Below, one piece after another: positions 25,001 to 37,000 of a stretch of 64,000 bases of DNA. The DNA lies in the NCBI GenBank assembly GCA_013398955.1, contig VWPU01002068.1, positions 124,001 to 188,000 on the forward strand, written 5' to 3'. Position 1 is the first letter of the stretch. The number at the start of each line of letters is the position of its first letter. Made by a program: the position numbers and the translations under genes. This DNA comes from Callaeas wilsoni. Its lineage: Eukaryota; Chordata; Aves; Passeriformes; Callaeidae. A model generated the notes under the pieces. That model was not told where the DNA came from and did no database searches. It saw only the letters and a list, made by a program, of their open reading frames with translations.

Positions 25001-27782
25001 ACCTGCAGGATGTCTGGGACACAGTTCCAGAGAGCCCTTGACTACTGTACTTCCATCTGTCCCCTAAAGCAAGTGGGATGCAGCCGTCCCAGTCCCCACT
25101 GGTGGCTACAGCATAAGCCAGGGTCAGCAGAGGAAGGAGAGTGTCACGCTGCCACACTCTACTGCTGCACACTCTGTTCACAGAGACTTTTTTAGGTGGG
25201 TGTCTGAGCCCTTACGCAAAGAAGGGCTGCAAGCCCAAGCAGCAAGTGCTGCCTCAGCTCTGTGGGCTGCTGCTGTGCCCCTCGACTCCCTTGCAATGGT
25301 AGGTGTAACTAGGGCTCCACATGGCTCCTCATCAGCTCTCCGAGACATTTCTGAGTGATGTCAGTAACACTCCACACAGTGTGCCCTGGACAATGGTGTG
25401 GAGGCACTACAGAGGCAGCTTGGAACAGATTTCAGTTCTACCTTCTCTGCCTTTTGACACCCACTGACAGGAGGTCAGTATTCCACTGGTTGTACCAGCA
25501 CAAGGAGTGTCAGGAATGAACTGAACAATCTGGTCCTTTGCATTAAATGAAAACTGAAAAAAATGGGGTTATGGCAAGACTTAGGGTAAGGTAGGGATGC
25601 TTATCTATGTTCATCAGTTGGTTAAGATGAAATTCTGTTTATAACTAGAGAGAAGTTAGATGGTCACACAGGAATTTGTCCTGCAAGTATAAATGCTTTT
25701 GGCCATTCCTTCTTTGGTGACATACCCTTCCCATCCCCACCACAGAAACCATCACCTTGAAGAACAGTATACCCATAATGAAGTACAGTGGTGTGTTTGT
25801 AGGTACCTGCAGCCTCAGAAGTTAGTCCTGGAAGGGTCCTAAGAGCCAGATACAGAATCAGATGTGGATTGGATTTTCCAGAGGTAGAACAACTTACACA
25901 TCCCTTTGTGAAGTATTTTATTGTTGTATTACTGGAGACCTCTGCAATGTGGTATACAGAAATGGCTGCTAATTTGATAAAGCCGAAGAACATACTAGGT
26001 TTCTTCAGATCCAGCAGACAGGTCTAAATAAATGATATTGAGGACCCTTTTTTAAAGAACTCTTTCTTCTCTTTTTCCGGATGAGTACATTCTCTGAAGC
26101 TGTAGTTTCTGGTGCTTCAATCACCCATCCTAAAAAGAGGCAATGATTTCTCATAAATAAGGAGGTGGTGATTATTATAAATTATGAGAAATTATTTGAT
26201 TATGATTGTCTACCATTACACAGAAATACAAATGAAAAACATTATGGAGGAGCTGCTCTTAAATTTCCTTGATCTGAGAGCTGTGTTCCTCCGTCATGCA
26301 ATGCTGGTAAGTAACCAAGTTCTGCAAACAGGCCTCCATCTCACTACTGAGGTACTGCTGCTGGAAGTGTGTTTTCCCCTATACAGCATCCAAGATGTCA
26401 CACTATAGCCTGCTGTGCTCTGCACAAGAACTACCTGTTTTTACAGCAAATTCTGTGCATGCCTGTGTGGAGGTCTCAGGACAGCACACTGAATGTTAAA
26501 CTCCTACTAGGCCACTAACACAACTGCTCTGAATCTTGCCAGAGAGTCTTCCATTTGTAATTTATGCTGTGAAATGTCATTGCATACCAAGTTCAACTAG
26601 TTCCAGTTGTGCATTTTCCGTGAACACCATTAGCATGTTCCTGTGACAGAGCTTGCGAGCAGTCATCTCTCCCAGGGATGGTCTTTGAAGAAATCCAAAG
26701 GAGGCATGTCAAGGTCAGTGCTCCCGTTTCTGTAAGACTCAGACACATTTACACAGCTCCTACATTCCAGTTTTTGAAACTTCTAATTTCCCTCAGTTGA
26801 ATTGATTCTCTTTATTGCGTTGTGCAAAATGCCACATTTGAGTCCTTGGATACATAAATAGAAAATTATGGTAATGCAAACCTGTTCTATTGCTAATAGA
26901 ATTGAGAAGTATTCTTCAGTGAATCACATAGGCATGGAGACATTATACATAATTAGCACAATCTCACTCTGAATTTTTATTTTCCTGTGTGAAGTGACCA
27001 CAAATAACCTATTTTGCATTTTTTTTAATACCTAAACAGATCCTTCTCAGTCAAATGGTAAGCCCAGGAGATTTTTTTTTACATAAATAAGTAATTTAGT
27101 GAAACACTTTTAATTTTCCAGTTATAATGGATCTATATTTTTTATATTGCAAAGGGAAGCATTGTATGGAATTCCAAGACTTCTTTGCCAGAATGCAATA
27201 TTTTTTTTGTGAATGCAGAGTATTATAAACTGCAAAAAAACCGCATTTCTAATAAACTATGCATGTCCCTTTGACACAACCTTGTGATAGTTAAATTCAG
27301 TTGTGCATTGTATTCCTAGCTTCTTGAAAAAGATAGTGTGCCATTTCATTACAGAGAAGGAATTTTTATGAGCACTCAATGATCACTGCAGTTATGTGTT
27401 TGACATTAACTCTGTTCTCACATGAAAATTCTCAGAGAGTTTTGTCTCAGTGGTCAGATGGAGTAGTCTGTTACTGTGGGTCTTTCTGAAATTGGTCCTC
27501 TCCTGCTCTAAGTTGTTGGGATTGAAATTGTCTCGATAGTTTATGGAACACTTTATTTGTTAGTATTTGTTTAGATTCTGAATAAAGTTTCAAAGCTTGC
27601 CTCTGGCTCATGCTGGTGGTCAATTCTAGTTTCTTGTACTGTACTGAAATTGCAAAGACAGTTTCTTTTAAAGCACAGTTTTGAAGTTCCGTGTATAGGT
27701 ATAAAGTCCCATAAAAGGACAATTTTATTTCAGGCAGCAGAAAAGGGACCTCCAGTGGAGAGATCATGTTGACTTTTATGAA
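25001..27782. other. Non-coding DNA, no gene seen
   Basis: Moderately GC-rich to about 25.4 kb, then AT-rich. The longest frame is 109 codons on the minus strand (25664-25993) and has no recognisable motif. The block around 26.55-27.3 kb is AT-rich with no repeat signature and may hold conserved non-coding sequence, but nothing in the single sequence proves it. Confidence 0.5.
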
Positions 27783-27820
27783 GCTTATATTCTAAACACA
27801 GGCTTATATTCTAAACACAA
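27783..27820. repeat. 19-base tandem duplication
   Basis: GCTTATATTCTAAACACAG at 27783-27801 is followed immediately by the same word ending in A at 27802-27820. AAGCTT hexamers sit at both edges. Confidence 0.85.
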
Positions 27821-29681
27821 GCTTCAATTAAATTCAATTCACCATTCAATGAAAGCAGCATGAGAGTACCACCTTTCCAAAAATATAGATTAGTGCTTTT
27901 CTTTCGAACAGTAAATAATTTCCTTTAAATTATCTTTTATATGATATGTGGATATTTGAGCTTATGTAAAAGATACTGAAGTGTAAGTATTTGAGAGAAA
28001 GTAGAGTTTGCAGCAAACTTGCTTTGTGACAGGGTTTTTCCTCTCAGCTTTCACTCTGCTGAACTGGCTCTCTAACCAGTAAAGAATTACTATTATTGAG
28101 TCTACTGTAAATTATTCCACATTAATCAAGGTTCACAATTATATTTATTTTCCATCCATTGCCTAAATGTTTTCTAGAGCAATATACCAATAAATTAGTC
28201 CATGGGATGATCAAGCCCCTATTCAAGCTGATGAAAGTTCATCTCGTTATGATGAGCTAGACTGGAAAGTGTCTGCCCATTTTGAAAGGGTGTTCATTTA
28301 GTGTTAATTTTCCCTTTTGATGATAATGATTCAGCAGACATAGTTTTTCTTTCTTCTCCCACATTTCTTTCTCAGCTGTAAGTTTCATCTGGAAGATTGC
28401 ATCCTAACATTAATGCTTTAATAAGTATTACAAAAAGCCCCTGCAGCCCCTGACACACTAGTGCAAGTGAGGAAATCTAGTTTTGTGGTGTTCCCACATG
28501 AAACATCATCTCTGTATATCTTTGTAAAAGCAGAACCTGGAAGGATTCTTCTGATTATATGGTTGCATAATAAGATATTTCCCTGGATAGGAATAGTCTT
28601 TAAAATTGTTCCACATTTTCTAGATCCTCTTCTCATGCAAACATAAATTTATGGATGCTGTTGTTCATGAAGTTGCTTACCTACTGTTTAAAATCAGCTA
28701 GTTATATCATACTTTGTTAATTCCAGGCTTTGTTTATCCAGTTACAGGAGGTGGGGCTCTCGAGGGTTTAACACTGACAGTTAGATGTTCAGACCTCTGA
28801 GTCCAGTGGAGATAGGGTAAGTTAAGTACTCGAAAGCCCACCCTGTCCCTCTCTCCTTCAGCTCTTTAGAGTGGTGGTGTTTGTGACACTGGTGTACAAC
28901 CATGAACTTTCTGTGGGGGAAAATAACTTTTTCTCTCTGATGCCCCACTTTGTAAAATGCAAATAATTAGAAGTAAGGGGAAAAAAAATAACCTTTATAT
29001 GTCTAGTTCATTCTCTCTGCTCTTTTTTCAATAGAAAAAAAAGGCATTTACCAGGACCTGATTGCACACAGCTCTTGGAAGTGAAGAACTAGTTTATCTG
29101 TCTGCCATGTACCTCATTCCCTCTTATTTAAAAAACTCACAATAGAAAGTTAAGAGAAGACAGAGAGGTTAAGCTGATTTGCTGGGAATGAAACAAATTA
29201 CAGAAATAGTGTAAATTTTTCTTATCAGTATTCATGCTGCAAGGGTGAGCATGGTAAATGGTTACCTATTATTAGACTAAATAAATGCAGAAGTTGCACA
29301 CTGGATATGTTTATGTCACAGAAAAAAATCCATTTGTATTTAAAATTAAAAATATTTGCATACAGAGAGGATCATTTAAGATAAATAGACTTAATATTTA
29401 TGCAAATACACTTCAAATACTTTTGGTGATATGTGATAAATATCTTTAATACAAAAAGACCTTTTTGTTTTGTAGCCACTCTAAGGCTGAAGAGAGAAAG
29501 CCTTTCACAATATTTTATGTTTCTTCTAGGATTATAGAAGGATGACTATGTTAAACACTAATAAGCCAAGAGGAAACAAAATTAAATGTTTGCCAAAAAA
29601 CGTGTTTTGGGGAATATTGTGTGCTGCAGCCAAATTCCCCTCACCTTTAGTCTTGATCTTCATTTTCTGCCTCAGTTCATA
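27821..29681. other. AT-rich non-coding DNA, no gene seen
   Basis: Frames are 72 codons or fewer. The two opposite-strand frames at 28418-28646 overlap each other and are not credible. No repeat was recognised. Confidence 0.55.
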
Positions 29682-29740
29682 CCTGGGGCTTCTAGAGTAA
29701 CCTGAGTTTGTGCCTGTGGCTTCTAGAGAAACCTGTATTT
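29682..29740. repeat. Imperfect 29-30-base tandem duplication
   Basis: Two adjacent copies share GGCTTCTAGAG followed by AACCTG. The first starts near 29682 and the second near 29711. They sit about 20 bases before the pyrimidine tract. Confidence 0.7.
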
Positions 29741-29760
29741 ATTTCTGCTGGGTGGCCAGG

Positions 29761-29879
29761 TTTTTTCTTTTTTCTTTTTTCTTTTTTTCTTTTTTCTTTT
29801 TTCTTTTTTCTTTTTTCTTTTCTTTTTTCTTTTTTCTTTCTTCTTTCTTCTTTTTTCTTTTTTCTGTCTTTTTTTTTTC
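29761..29879 (+). repeat. (TTTTTTC)n polypyrimidine microsatellite
   Basis: Runs of four to eight T are separated by single C over about 120 bases, with shorter TTTC and TTC units toward the right and a single G near 29866. A poly-Phe/Ser/Leu frame that appears here is an artefact of the repeat. Confidence 0.95.
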
Positions 29880-29880
29880 A

Positions 29881-29940
29881 CCTTGCCTCGCCTCGCCTTG
29901 CCTCGCCTCGCCTCGCCTCGCCTCGCCTCGCCTCGCCTCG
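29881..29940 (+). repeat. (CCTCG)12 minisatellite, CpG-dense
   Basis: Twelve head-to-tail 5-base units: ten read CCTCG and two (the first and fourth) read CCTTG, the product expected from CpG deamination. It gives ten CpG sites in 60 bases. Confidence 0.95.
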
Positions 29941-29943
29941 CCT

Positions 29944-29967
29944 CCCCCCCCCTCCCCTCCCTTCCCC
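29944..29967 (-). other. G-quadruplex-type motif on the minus strand
   Basis: The plus strand carries C runs of 9, 4, 3 and 4 separated by T, T and TT. On the minus strand these are four G runs with loops of two, one and one adenines, which fits the standard G-quadruplex pattern. The plus strand could form an i-motif. Confidence 0.8.
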
Positions 29968-29973
29968 TTTTTT

Positions 29974-31464
29974 CTATAGTTGCCAGATGTCAGGAGGAAA
30001 GCACAAGAATAAAGAATAATGCCGACTCGAAACTCACTTCTGAGTTAAAGAAAAAGGGAGAAATTCAAGCTTGAATAGTTGACCAGAGTTAAAATATGAA
30101 CCATCTGTAAAAGAGCAAGGCAGAGGGCAAAGAGCAAGGATAAACATGTTGGGTGGATATTGAGTAGGGTGTGAGCAAGAGAGGGATTTTCAGACTGCTT
30201 CCACCTCACCAACCTGGAGGGAAGAGATTACTGTTCGTTATGTAAATTCTAGATATGTTACACCAGTGACTGCTACCCTGAATGAAGGGATGGGTCCTGA
30301 AAGGGACTTCTGCCCTTCTCAGTTGCACCCACTCAGAAAAATAAAAGAAATTACTGCCTTTTGAAGTCCTGTTTCTCTATTGCTCCTTTTATAGCACAGA
30401 TAAACTTAAGATGCAAATAAGATCATCTGTAGTGAAAATTATACAATTTTTGTGACTATAAAAATGAAATAATGACAAAATCTGCAAGGAAATAGAAAGA
30501 AGGGAAGATAATGGCAGTGGAAAGGAGAGACAAAATAGTGTTCTTGAGAGCTAGATATTTGCACACTGGTGGAAAGCTAGTGACACATGCTACCTATGTG
30601 ATCCTTGCTCTTCATGCATGTATTTATGATGGAGATGAAATGTATATTTGGTTAAGTTATTTTTATGGGCGCTTTCTTTTGAGAAAAGTTGAAGCCCAGT
30701 TGACTGAAATTTTTTGTTATTATGTGATTTTACTATGGCTAAAGCAATACAGATTTGTGTTGTGGAAGTACAGCTTCCAGAATGATGAAACTTTTCCGTT
30801 ACATCTGTTTTTGTAAAGAGGGAGAAACACAAGTTAGTTTTAGTTCACTTTATACTAAAATATAAACTACCTGACTCGAGCTCTGTAATTGTTTATTTTT
30901 GTTTTTTAGTAAGTTCTGTTATGAACAAATGTGAGTACATTGCCACAAAAGCTGCTTTGCTCCTTATGATTTGCTCCTGTCATTATTTTTGCCCTTTAGT
31001 GCCATTAAAAGAGCAGAGACTTCTGGAAAACTGTGGTGTGCAGCAGAGATGTATTGGCTTGAGGAAGCTGTTTGTCTTTTATGAAGATTTTAGTGTCTGG
31101 AAGGTTGAAATGATGCTCCCATTTCAAACAGTTTATGAGAAAAATGCTTATAGAATTCTAGGGAAAAAACCACAGGTATCTGTTGGTCCATGTGAATTTA
31201 CTGAGTGTATTCAACTGGACATGTGATACTAATAGTTAATATAAAGCTCTACTTTGTAAACTTCATGCCATGTATCACAAGGGGAGAAACATTGATAAAG
31301 ATTTTTGTGGGCCGAATAGAAGAATTGCTGAACTGGAAAGCTATTGGCTGCACAGAGCTTCCTGAGTGTGCGGCAAGAGGATGGTCTTCTCTGTTTAGCA
31401 TGGAACCGTGTCCTGAAAATAGCTGTCTTCTTACTCCAAGCTGAGCATACCACTGCTTTGGTGA
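29974..31464. other. Non-coding DNA, no gene seen
   Basis: Two plus-strand frames of 101 codons each (30511-30816 and 30921-31226) lie in tandem but encode no domain I recognise, and the intervening sequence has no convincing intron. I treat them as chance. Confidence 0.5.
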
Positions 31465-31600
31465 AATCACAGAATATGCTGAGCTGGAATGGACCAGCAA
31501 GGGTCATTTAGTCAATCTCTTCAGTGAATAGCCCATACAGGGATTGAAGGCACGACCTTGGCATTAGCACCGTCTCTAATCACCTGAGCCAAGCTCAGTG
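31465..31600 (-). mobile_element. tRNA-Ile-derived SINE with CR1 tail (TguSINE1-like)
   Basis: On the minus strand the head (31596 back to 31530) follows the tRNA-Ile gene: GGCTCAGGTGATTAGAGA matches its D-arm/A-box, GGTGCTAATGCCAAGGTC its anticodon and variable region, and a TTCAATCCC B-box follows. The tail (31515 back to 31465) is CR1-like and ends in GATT. A tRNA-Ile head fused to a CR1 3' tail is the structure of TguSINE1, known from passerine birds. The tail lets CR1 reverse transcriptase mobilise it. The copy is short and diverged, with one deletion in the anticodon region, so it is not a working tRNA gene. Confidence 0.85.
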
Positions 31601-31620
31601 GCATCACCTCAGGTGATCAC

Positions 31621-31658
31621 ATCACAGATGTGCAATATCATCACAGATATGCAATATG
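31621..31658. repeat. 19-base tandem duplication
   Basis: ATCACAGATGTGCAATATC at 31621 is followed directly by ATCACAGATATGCAATATG, with two differences. It lies just beyond the head of the SINE. Confidence 0.85.
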
Positions 31659-31659
31659 C

Positions 31660-33889
31660 TCCAGTTTAGCCATAGGGCCTCCCTGTTCTAGTGGCAGAGG
31701 GCTTTATATGGCAGTATGGATGTCCTTTTTTGCAGTCATTTTGTCAGCACTGTAACAAAGTTTAATAATGCCTAACAAACACACTGACCCTATTGCAGAA
31801 GAATATTAGATGTGGCTTTTTGTTTTGTTTTTTTTTTAAGTCTATGTCCAGCAGCCAGAGAAAGTATACGTATGGGGTACCAGTATACAGAGAAAACATT
31901 TGACCTGTATATTTCTGCAGAAAGCATATTAATAGAAGAAAAAGATTGTTCTATAACAAAACTGTAGCAGTTTGGAGAGAGGCAGAAGCAAATAGCACTT
32001 AGAGGAGGAAAGGAACTAACAAACCATAATGTAACCAAATCCTAATATTCAATCACATCCAAAGAATACTAGGTTGTAAATTGGAAAGAAAGACCTTTTG
32101 GTTTTTAATATGGATGGACCTTACAGTATTCAATGAATTGTGAAAACTCCAAAGTGCACTAAAACAGAGAAAATGTGACAGCAGCGTGTCAGGAACTGCA
32201 GTCCTTTCTGCTGTGCAGAGCAGCTCAGGCAGGGTGCATGGTGACTGAAGACGTAGTAAGTGGTTGTGAGCAGGAGATTCAGTGATATATGATGTGGAAC
32301 TGGCATAAGTAATGTTAAGAAGAAGAAATAATCAGCTGTAATAAACATGAGGGTCCATTGGATGTCTCCGTTGTTCTGTTTCAATGAAAGGGATGCTCTG
32401 TCTTGCAGATGCAACACAGTAACTCCGGGATATGGTTTTAGACTGTTTAGAATTCTGCAGAAAATATCTTATTTTATGGGAAAATAGCAATGAGCACTAT
32501 ACTGAAAACTGCCCAAATGGCTGCTATAGGATTTTCCATTTTGGTCAGTGAGGTGTTAGGATTCTGGGCTCCCATCAGACCTCAATGATTCTGTGAGAAT
32601 AAATATAATAATAACGGTGGAATTTAATGAAAACTAAAGGTTGGCAATTTTCTAAACAAATGCCATTTTATAGTGAAAAAAATATTTGATAAAGAAAGGT
32701 CTCAGCTAGTTAACTAATTTGAAATATTTGTGGGTTTCAGTGAATAAGTTGTTTATGGAAGAAAATTAAAATGTTTGGGCAATTCCACAAATACAGAACT
32801 CCAGAGAGATCTTATAGTGTGCTTCAGTTCCTGTAAGTTCCTGTAACTGTTTAGGGAAACACAGGAGAGAGAATCAGAAATTCAGCCTCCATAGGGTTAA
32901 CTGCTGTTTCTGCCAGAAGTACTAGAGAATAACTGTTTGTTTTACCTTAGCTTTATGAATAGGAATACACCTTTGGTAACATAGTAGAGATGTGGACTTC
33001 TCCATCTGAGGAAAGGGCAACCATAGTTACCTGCATCTTTACTGCATGAGGCAGTAAAGAGGAGAAGGGGTAGAGATCAATTTTTGTTTATATCTTAATT
33101 ATTTAGGTTAGAAGTTCAATCTTCAGTTTGTAATTCTCTGTCAGTGCTTAGTGTTATAATTTCACTGGGGTGGGTTTTTTTTCTGTTCTAAGTGCTGTGT
33201 GTAGTAGTCTCTGTTTACATCTGTTTTAGAAGGAAGCATCAGGGCTTTCTCAAATAGGAACTTGCTGTAAAGCATCAGGAATTATTTCATAAAGGCTCTT
33301 CTCTTGTGCAAGGTGGGAATAGTTGGAAGTTGGAAGTCGCTTGTCTAGAAGTGCATCTGTGCCTTTGGGATGTGCTCTAGCCCTTGCTTTTATTTATCTT
33401 CCTCCTTAATTTATTTTTGATCCTCAAGACAATTGAAATGCTACACGTACTAACAGGCATTTGAGAATCTGAAAAGATGAGAGAAAGAGAAAAATTTTTG
33501 TAATGTGTGCGTGAAACAGGCATAGGTTGGGTAGTAGTTTATTTTATGGATGAGCATTGCATTTTTAATGAAGTTTAAATGACCTAGAGCTTAAAATAGG
33601 TGTCTGATCTATTACAGCAAAAAATCAGTAATCCTTTTGAAAGACCTGCATCTAAATTACAATTTACTTCATCTGTAGCTCTTTCTTTCATTTTTTTCCT
33701 GTTTGTTTTAGACAAAAGACTTCGGGTTTTTTAAACAAAAGACTTTTATTCTACTTTGGGGGGATTCAAAAGTTAAAAGAGAGAACAAAGCAATTCTGAA
33801 CTTGAGTTGTCCATTTGTTCTCATTATAGAGAAGAAACTGGGTTTGTATCTTGTAAAACGTACACAGGAGTGCTACAATTGATGCAAAC
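31660..33889. other. AT-rich non-coding DNA, no gene seen
   Basis: Frames are 95 codons or fewer and unrecognised. A 10-base direct duplication of GTTCCTGTAA lies near 32826-32845. Confidence 0.55.
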
Positions 33890-34080
33890 GAAGTGCTTGG
33901 AGCCTGAAATCATTAGCCTGGCCTGGATAAGCAACACTGTAGTAGGCAGATATGTTTGAACAACGCTGAATTACAGAAACATCAACAACAAAACAATTAA
34001 AAGCTGGTGGGAGGCAATTTATTTAAAGCAACCGCAACTGTCATTTCTGTAGCAGAAAAAAATATAAGGAATGTTTTTGC
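33890..34080. other. Candidate conserved non-coding element
   Basis: An AT-rich, balanced-composition block without repeats, with homeodomain-like ATTA/TAAT cores, for example ACAATTAAAAGCTGG near 33994. It looks like vertebrate conserved non-coding DNA. This is an impression of texture only. Confidence 0.25.
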
Positions 34081-37000
34081 AGAACTTCTATTACTCTCAC
34101 ATCCACGGCAGTCTGTTTAAAGAGAGTTAGGGGATGTGAATATTCAAATCCTATTGACATGAAAAAGGAATTGCCAGTTTAAGAGTCTAATTGGAAATCT
34201 CTGCGCTCTAACAGATACCACAGTCCAGAAGGAAATTGTTAGCAAGAAAAAGCTTACCTTTTTTTTGAGAAAGAAGAGCATTTGTAGGAGCCACTGCTCT
34301 AAATAATTAATCTGTTTCTCCTGCTTGCCTGCAGTTTCTTCCATAGGAAGTGTCAACTTTGTCAACTAAGTGAGAGTCCTTGTTCAGTAGATGATAGTTT
34401 TAAGATATGAAGAGGATTTATAACACTGTTCAGCATATCAGCTCTGTACTGTTGGGGTAACTGCTGACAGTGCCAGCTCCAAAGGACAAAATTTGTTTAG
34501 GCAGTGGTTTTGTTTAATCCCTAGAAAGAGCTGTAAGATCTTCTGAAATTCCTGAACTTTTGATTATAAAAATGTCTGTGTACAGGCTGGGTGCTTATAT
34601 AATAATATAATAACTTAAGAAACCCAAACAAACTTAAAAAAAAAAATCAAAAGCAGACCATAAAGAAACCATAGATTGTAAATATAGCAGTGTTTTATTA
34701 AGATAGCTAGGTTCCTGAGGCCATATACTGCATGGTTTTTATAGAGAAATAAAAGGTAGATTATCTTTTATTTGTGAGCCTCGAAAGGGTAGGACTATCA
34801 TATTTCCAGTGACTCTGTGATCAAGAAATTCTGGGCAGACAGGTAAGTGTAAACCACTAGGTACATTCCAGAATCTAAGTCAAATGCATCTAGAACCTTC
34901 CTAGAAATGAGCAGTTGGTGTCTTTGCACTATGTCCACCTTTTTTCGCCGCAAACTTTTTGCTAGGAAGGTTCTTATGTCCAGATTCACTCCAAGAGAAA
35001 CCAGAGAAAGGTAAAGCTTTTTCCCTGCTGCAATGGCCTCTGTTGACAGGCTTTGTGCAGCTCAGAGCAGGGGAAGGTACCTGGAAGAACTAAAATGACA
35101 GAGAAGCCAAGCGCTCAATTTAACCTTTAAGATGATGTTTCACTGGCCACTCTTACCACTCTCATAATCAGACAAGCAGTGTTTGGTGTATTTTCCTTTC
35201 CTTGTATTCTGCCTAATTTTTGACCATGTAAACTAAATGACTCCAAGTTCAGACTGCTGTCCTTTGAAGTGTTTCCAACACTTAACATACATTTTGTGGA
35301 TTGAGATAATTCCCTGTACTTAAAATTTTTAACTTCAAAAGAACCTCGGAAAAACTTTGTAAGAACCTTTTAAGAGCCCCGGATATACAGGTATATGTTT
35401 GTGTGTGTACATCTCTAGTATCAACTAAATAAATTTCTATAACCCTCTGGGAAAAAGAAACTGTTTTTATTGATCTTCTGAGGGCAAATAGAGATAAAAC
35501 AACATGCACTTTCCTTCTGTTCTCTGGATATAAGTCTTTAGCAACATAGGACAGAATGGTTTTGCACTTCCTATTATTTCTGTGGATGAAGTTAGCCATT
35601 TGTCTTTTGTCTATAAAATATTATGCAGTATTATTCTTTTCCATAGCAGGAAAGAATGAATTATAAAAATAATATACATTTCAAAGGAAGTAAGTATTAC
35701 AGCCAGTTGCCTTAACAAGAGAGAAAGAAAATCCTCTAATGCTGAAAAAACACTGCTGATTCAATACCGAATAAAGAAGAGATGAATAGAAAATTTGCAT
35801 ATGAACTCTATTTGAGAAGGCAGATGAACAAATTTCTGCTTTAAATTGCAAATCCTTTTTAATAAAGTAAAGAAATAGAGGATTTCATAAACGAATGTGA
35901 ACTCTGCCAAAACATCATTGTAGCATGGAGAACTAAAAGAATGACACAGAGAGAGAAGATGAAAGAGAAATATTACCATAACCTATTGCCTAAATAATGA
36001 TTTTTAATCCTCCCCTTCAAAGCCACCAGGACTGAAGCCATTTCTCATAAGGATCCAAAGGCCATGTTGTCTCCATTTCCAAGCTGACATCAAACTTTAA
36101 TGTCTTTCTCCCAAACATTTAACATTAGAAAAAGAAATTACTTCTTTCTAGCTGTTTGATTGTGGTGGTGGTTGGTTGATTGTTATTTTTCTAATCTGAT
36201 CAGCTTGTGAAATCTGTCACTTTGCTTAGTCTGAGGAGCTTCACTGATGGCAAACCAAGCCATAGCCTGTACCTTTGCTTCCAAATACAAACCTCATCCT
36301 GCTTGGCATGTGGTTACCATGGAAATACTGTGATGCAACATCTCCTTTCCTTTTTGTGCTAATTTCTGGGGTGAGAGTTCAGAGAGAGAAAAAAATTACA
36401 TCGAATAATTGGATATTAGTGGTTAACTGTGTTAAATAGCTGGAGGTTTATTCTGCAAGAGTTTTTTCAAGAGAAACAACTAATTTATCTGGGAGTTAGA
36501 GTTTTTTGGCTTAAAAATCAAAACTGTGAGCTGTTGCCATATGGCCTGTGGTCTTACAGCAGTAAGAAATTATATGTTCAGAGATGTCAGTGGGTTGTAT
36601 AACAGTACTCTGTCTGTATCACTGAACAGTCTTAAGCTTTATCTAGTCGCTGGAGGTGTTGTGAGGCCATGGAGGGCACCACGCTGTAGCTGGACTCTAG
36701 TTTTCAGGCACTCAACCCTCATCCTGCTCAGAGGTTAGGTAGGACAATGCTTCCTTGTATGCACAATCCACTATACACTGCAGTATGTAAATCCGTATCT
36801 TTTTTTCTCCAACATGAACTTTAGTATTTCACAGTTGAATAGACTGACTGAATGTGAGAGCACATGACGTCTATAGTGGAACTTGTAAGGATATTTGGTC
36901 GTTTAAGGTGTGGACAGACATATGATGTCTCTAGAATAGTCTGCCTGGATGAATTTCCCTAGTGTCAAACTTTTTCCTTCTGTCTCTCTCTCTCTTTCCC

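Noticed and set aside
29708..30019. Phe/Ser/Leu-rich 'membrane protein' frame
   Set aside because: It is a translation of the TTTTTTC and CCTCG repeats in three frames.
30511..31226. Two consecutive 101-codon frames as a two-exon gene
   Set aside because: No known domain, no convincing splice junction between them, and AT-rich codon use like the surrounding DNA.
31530..31596. A functional tRNA-Ile gene
   Set aside because: The arms are diverged, the anticodon region is shortened, and it is joined to a CR1 tail, so it is a SINE head.
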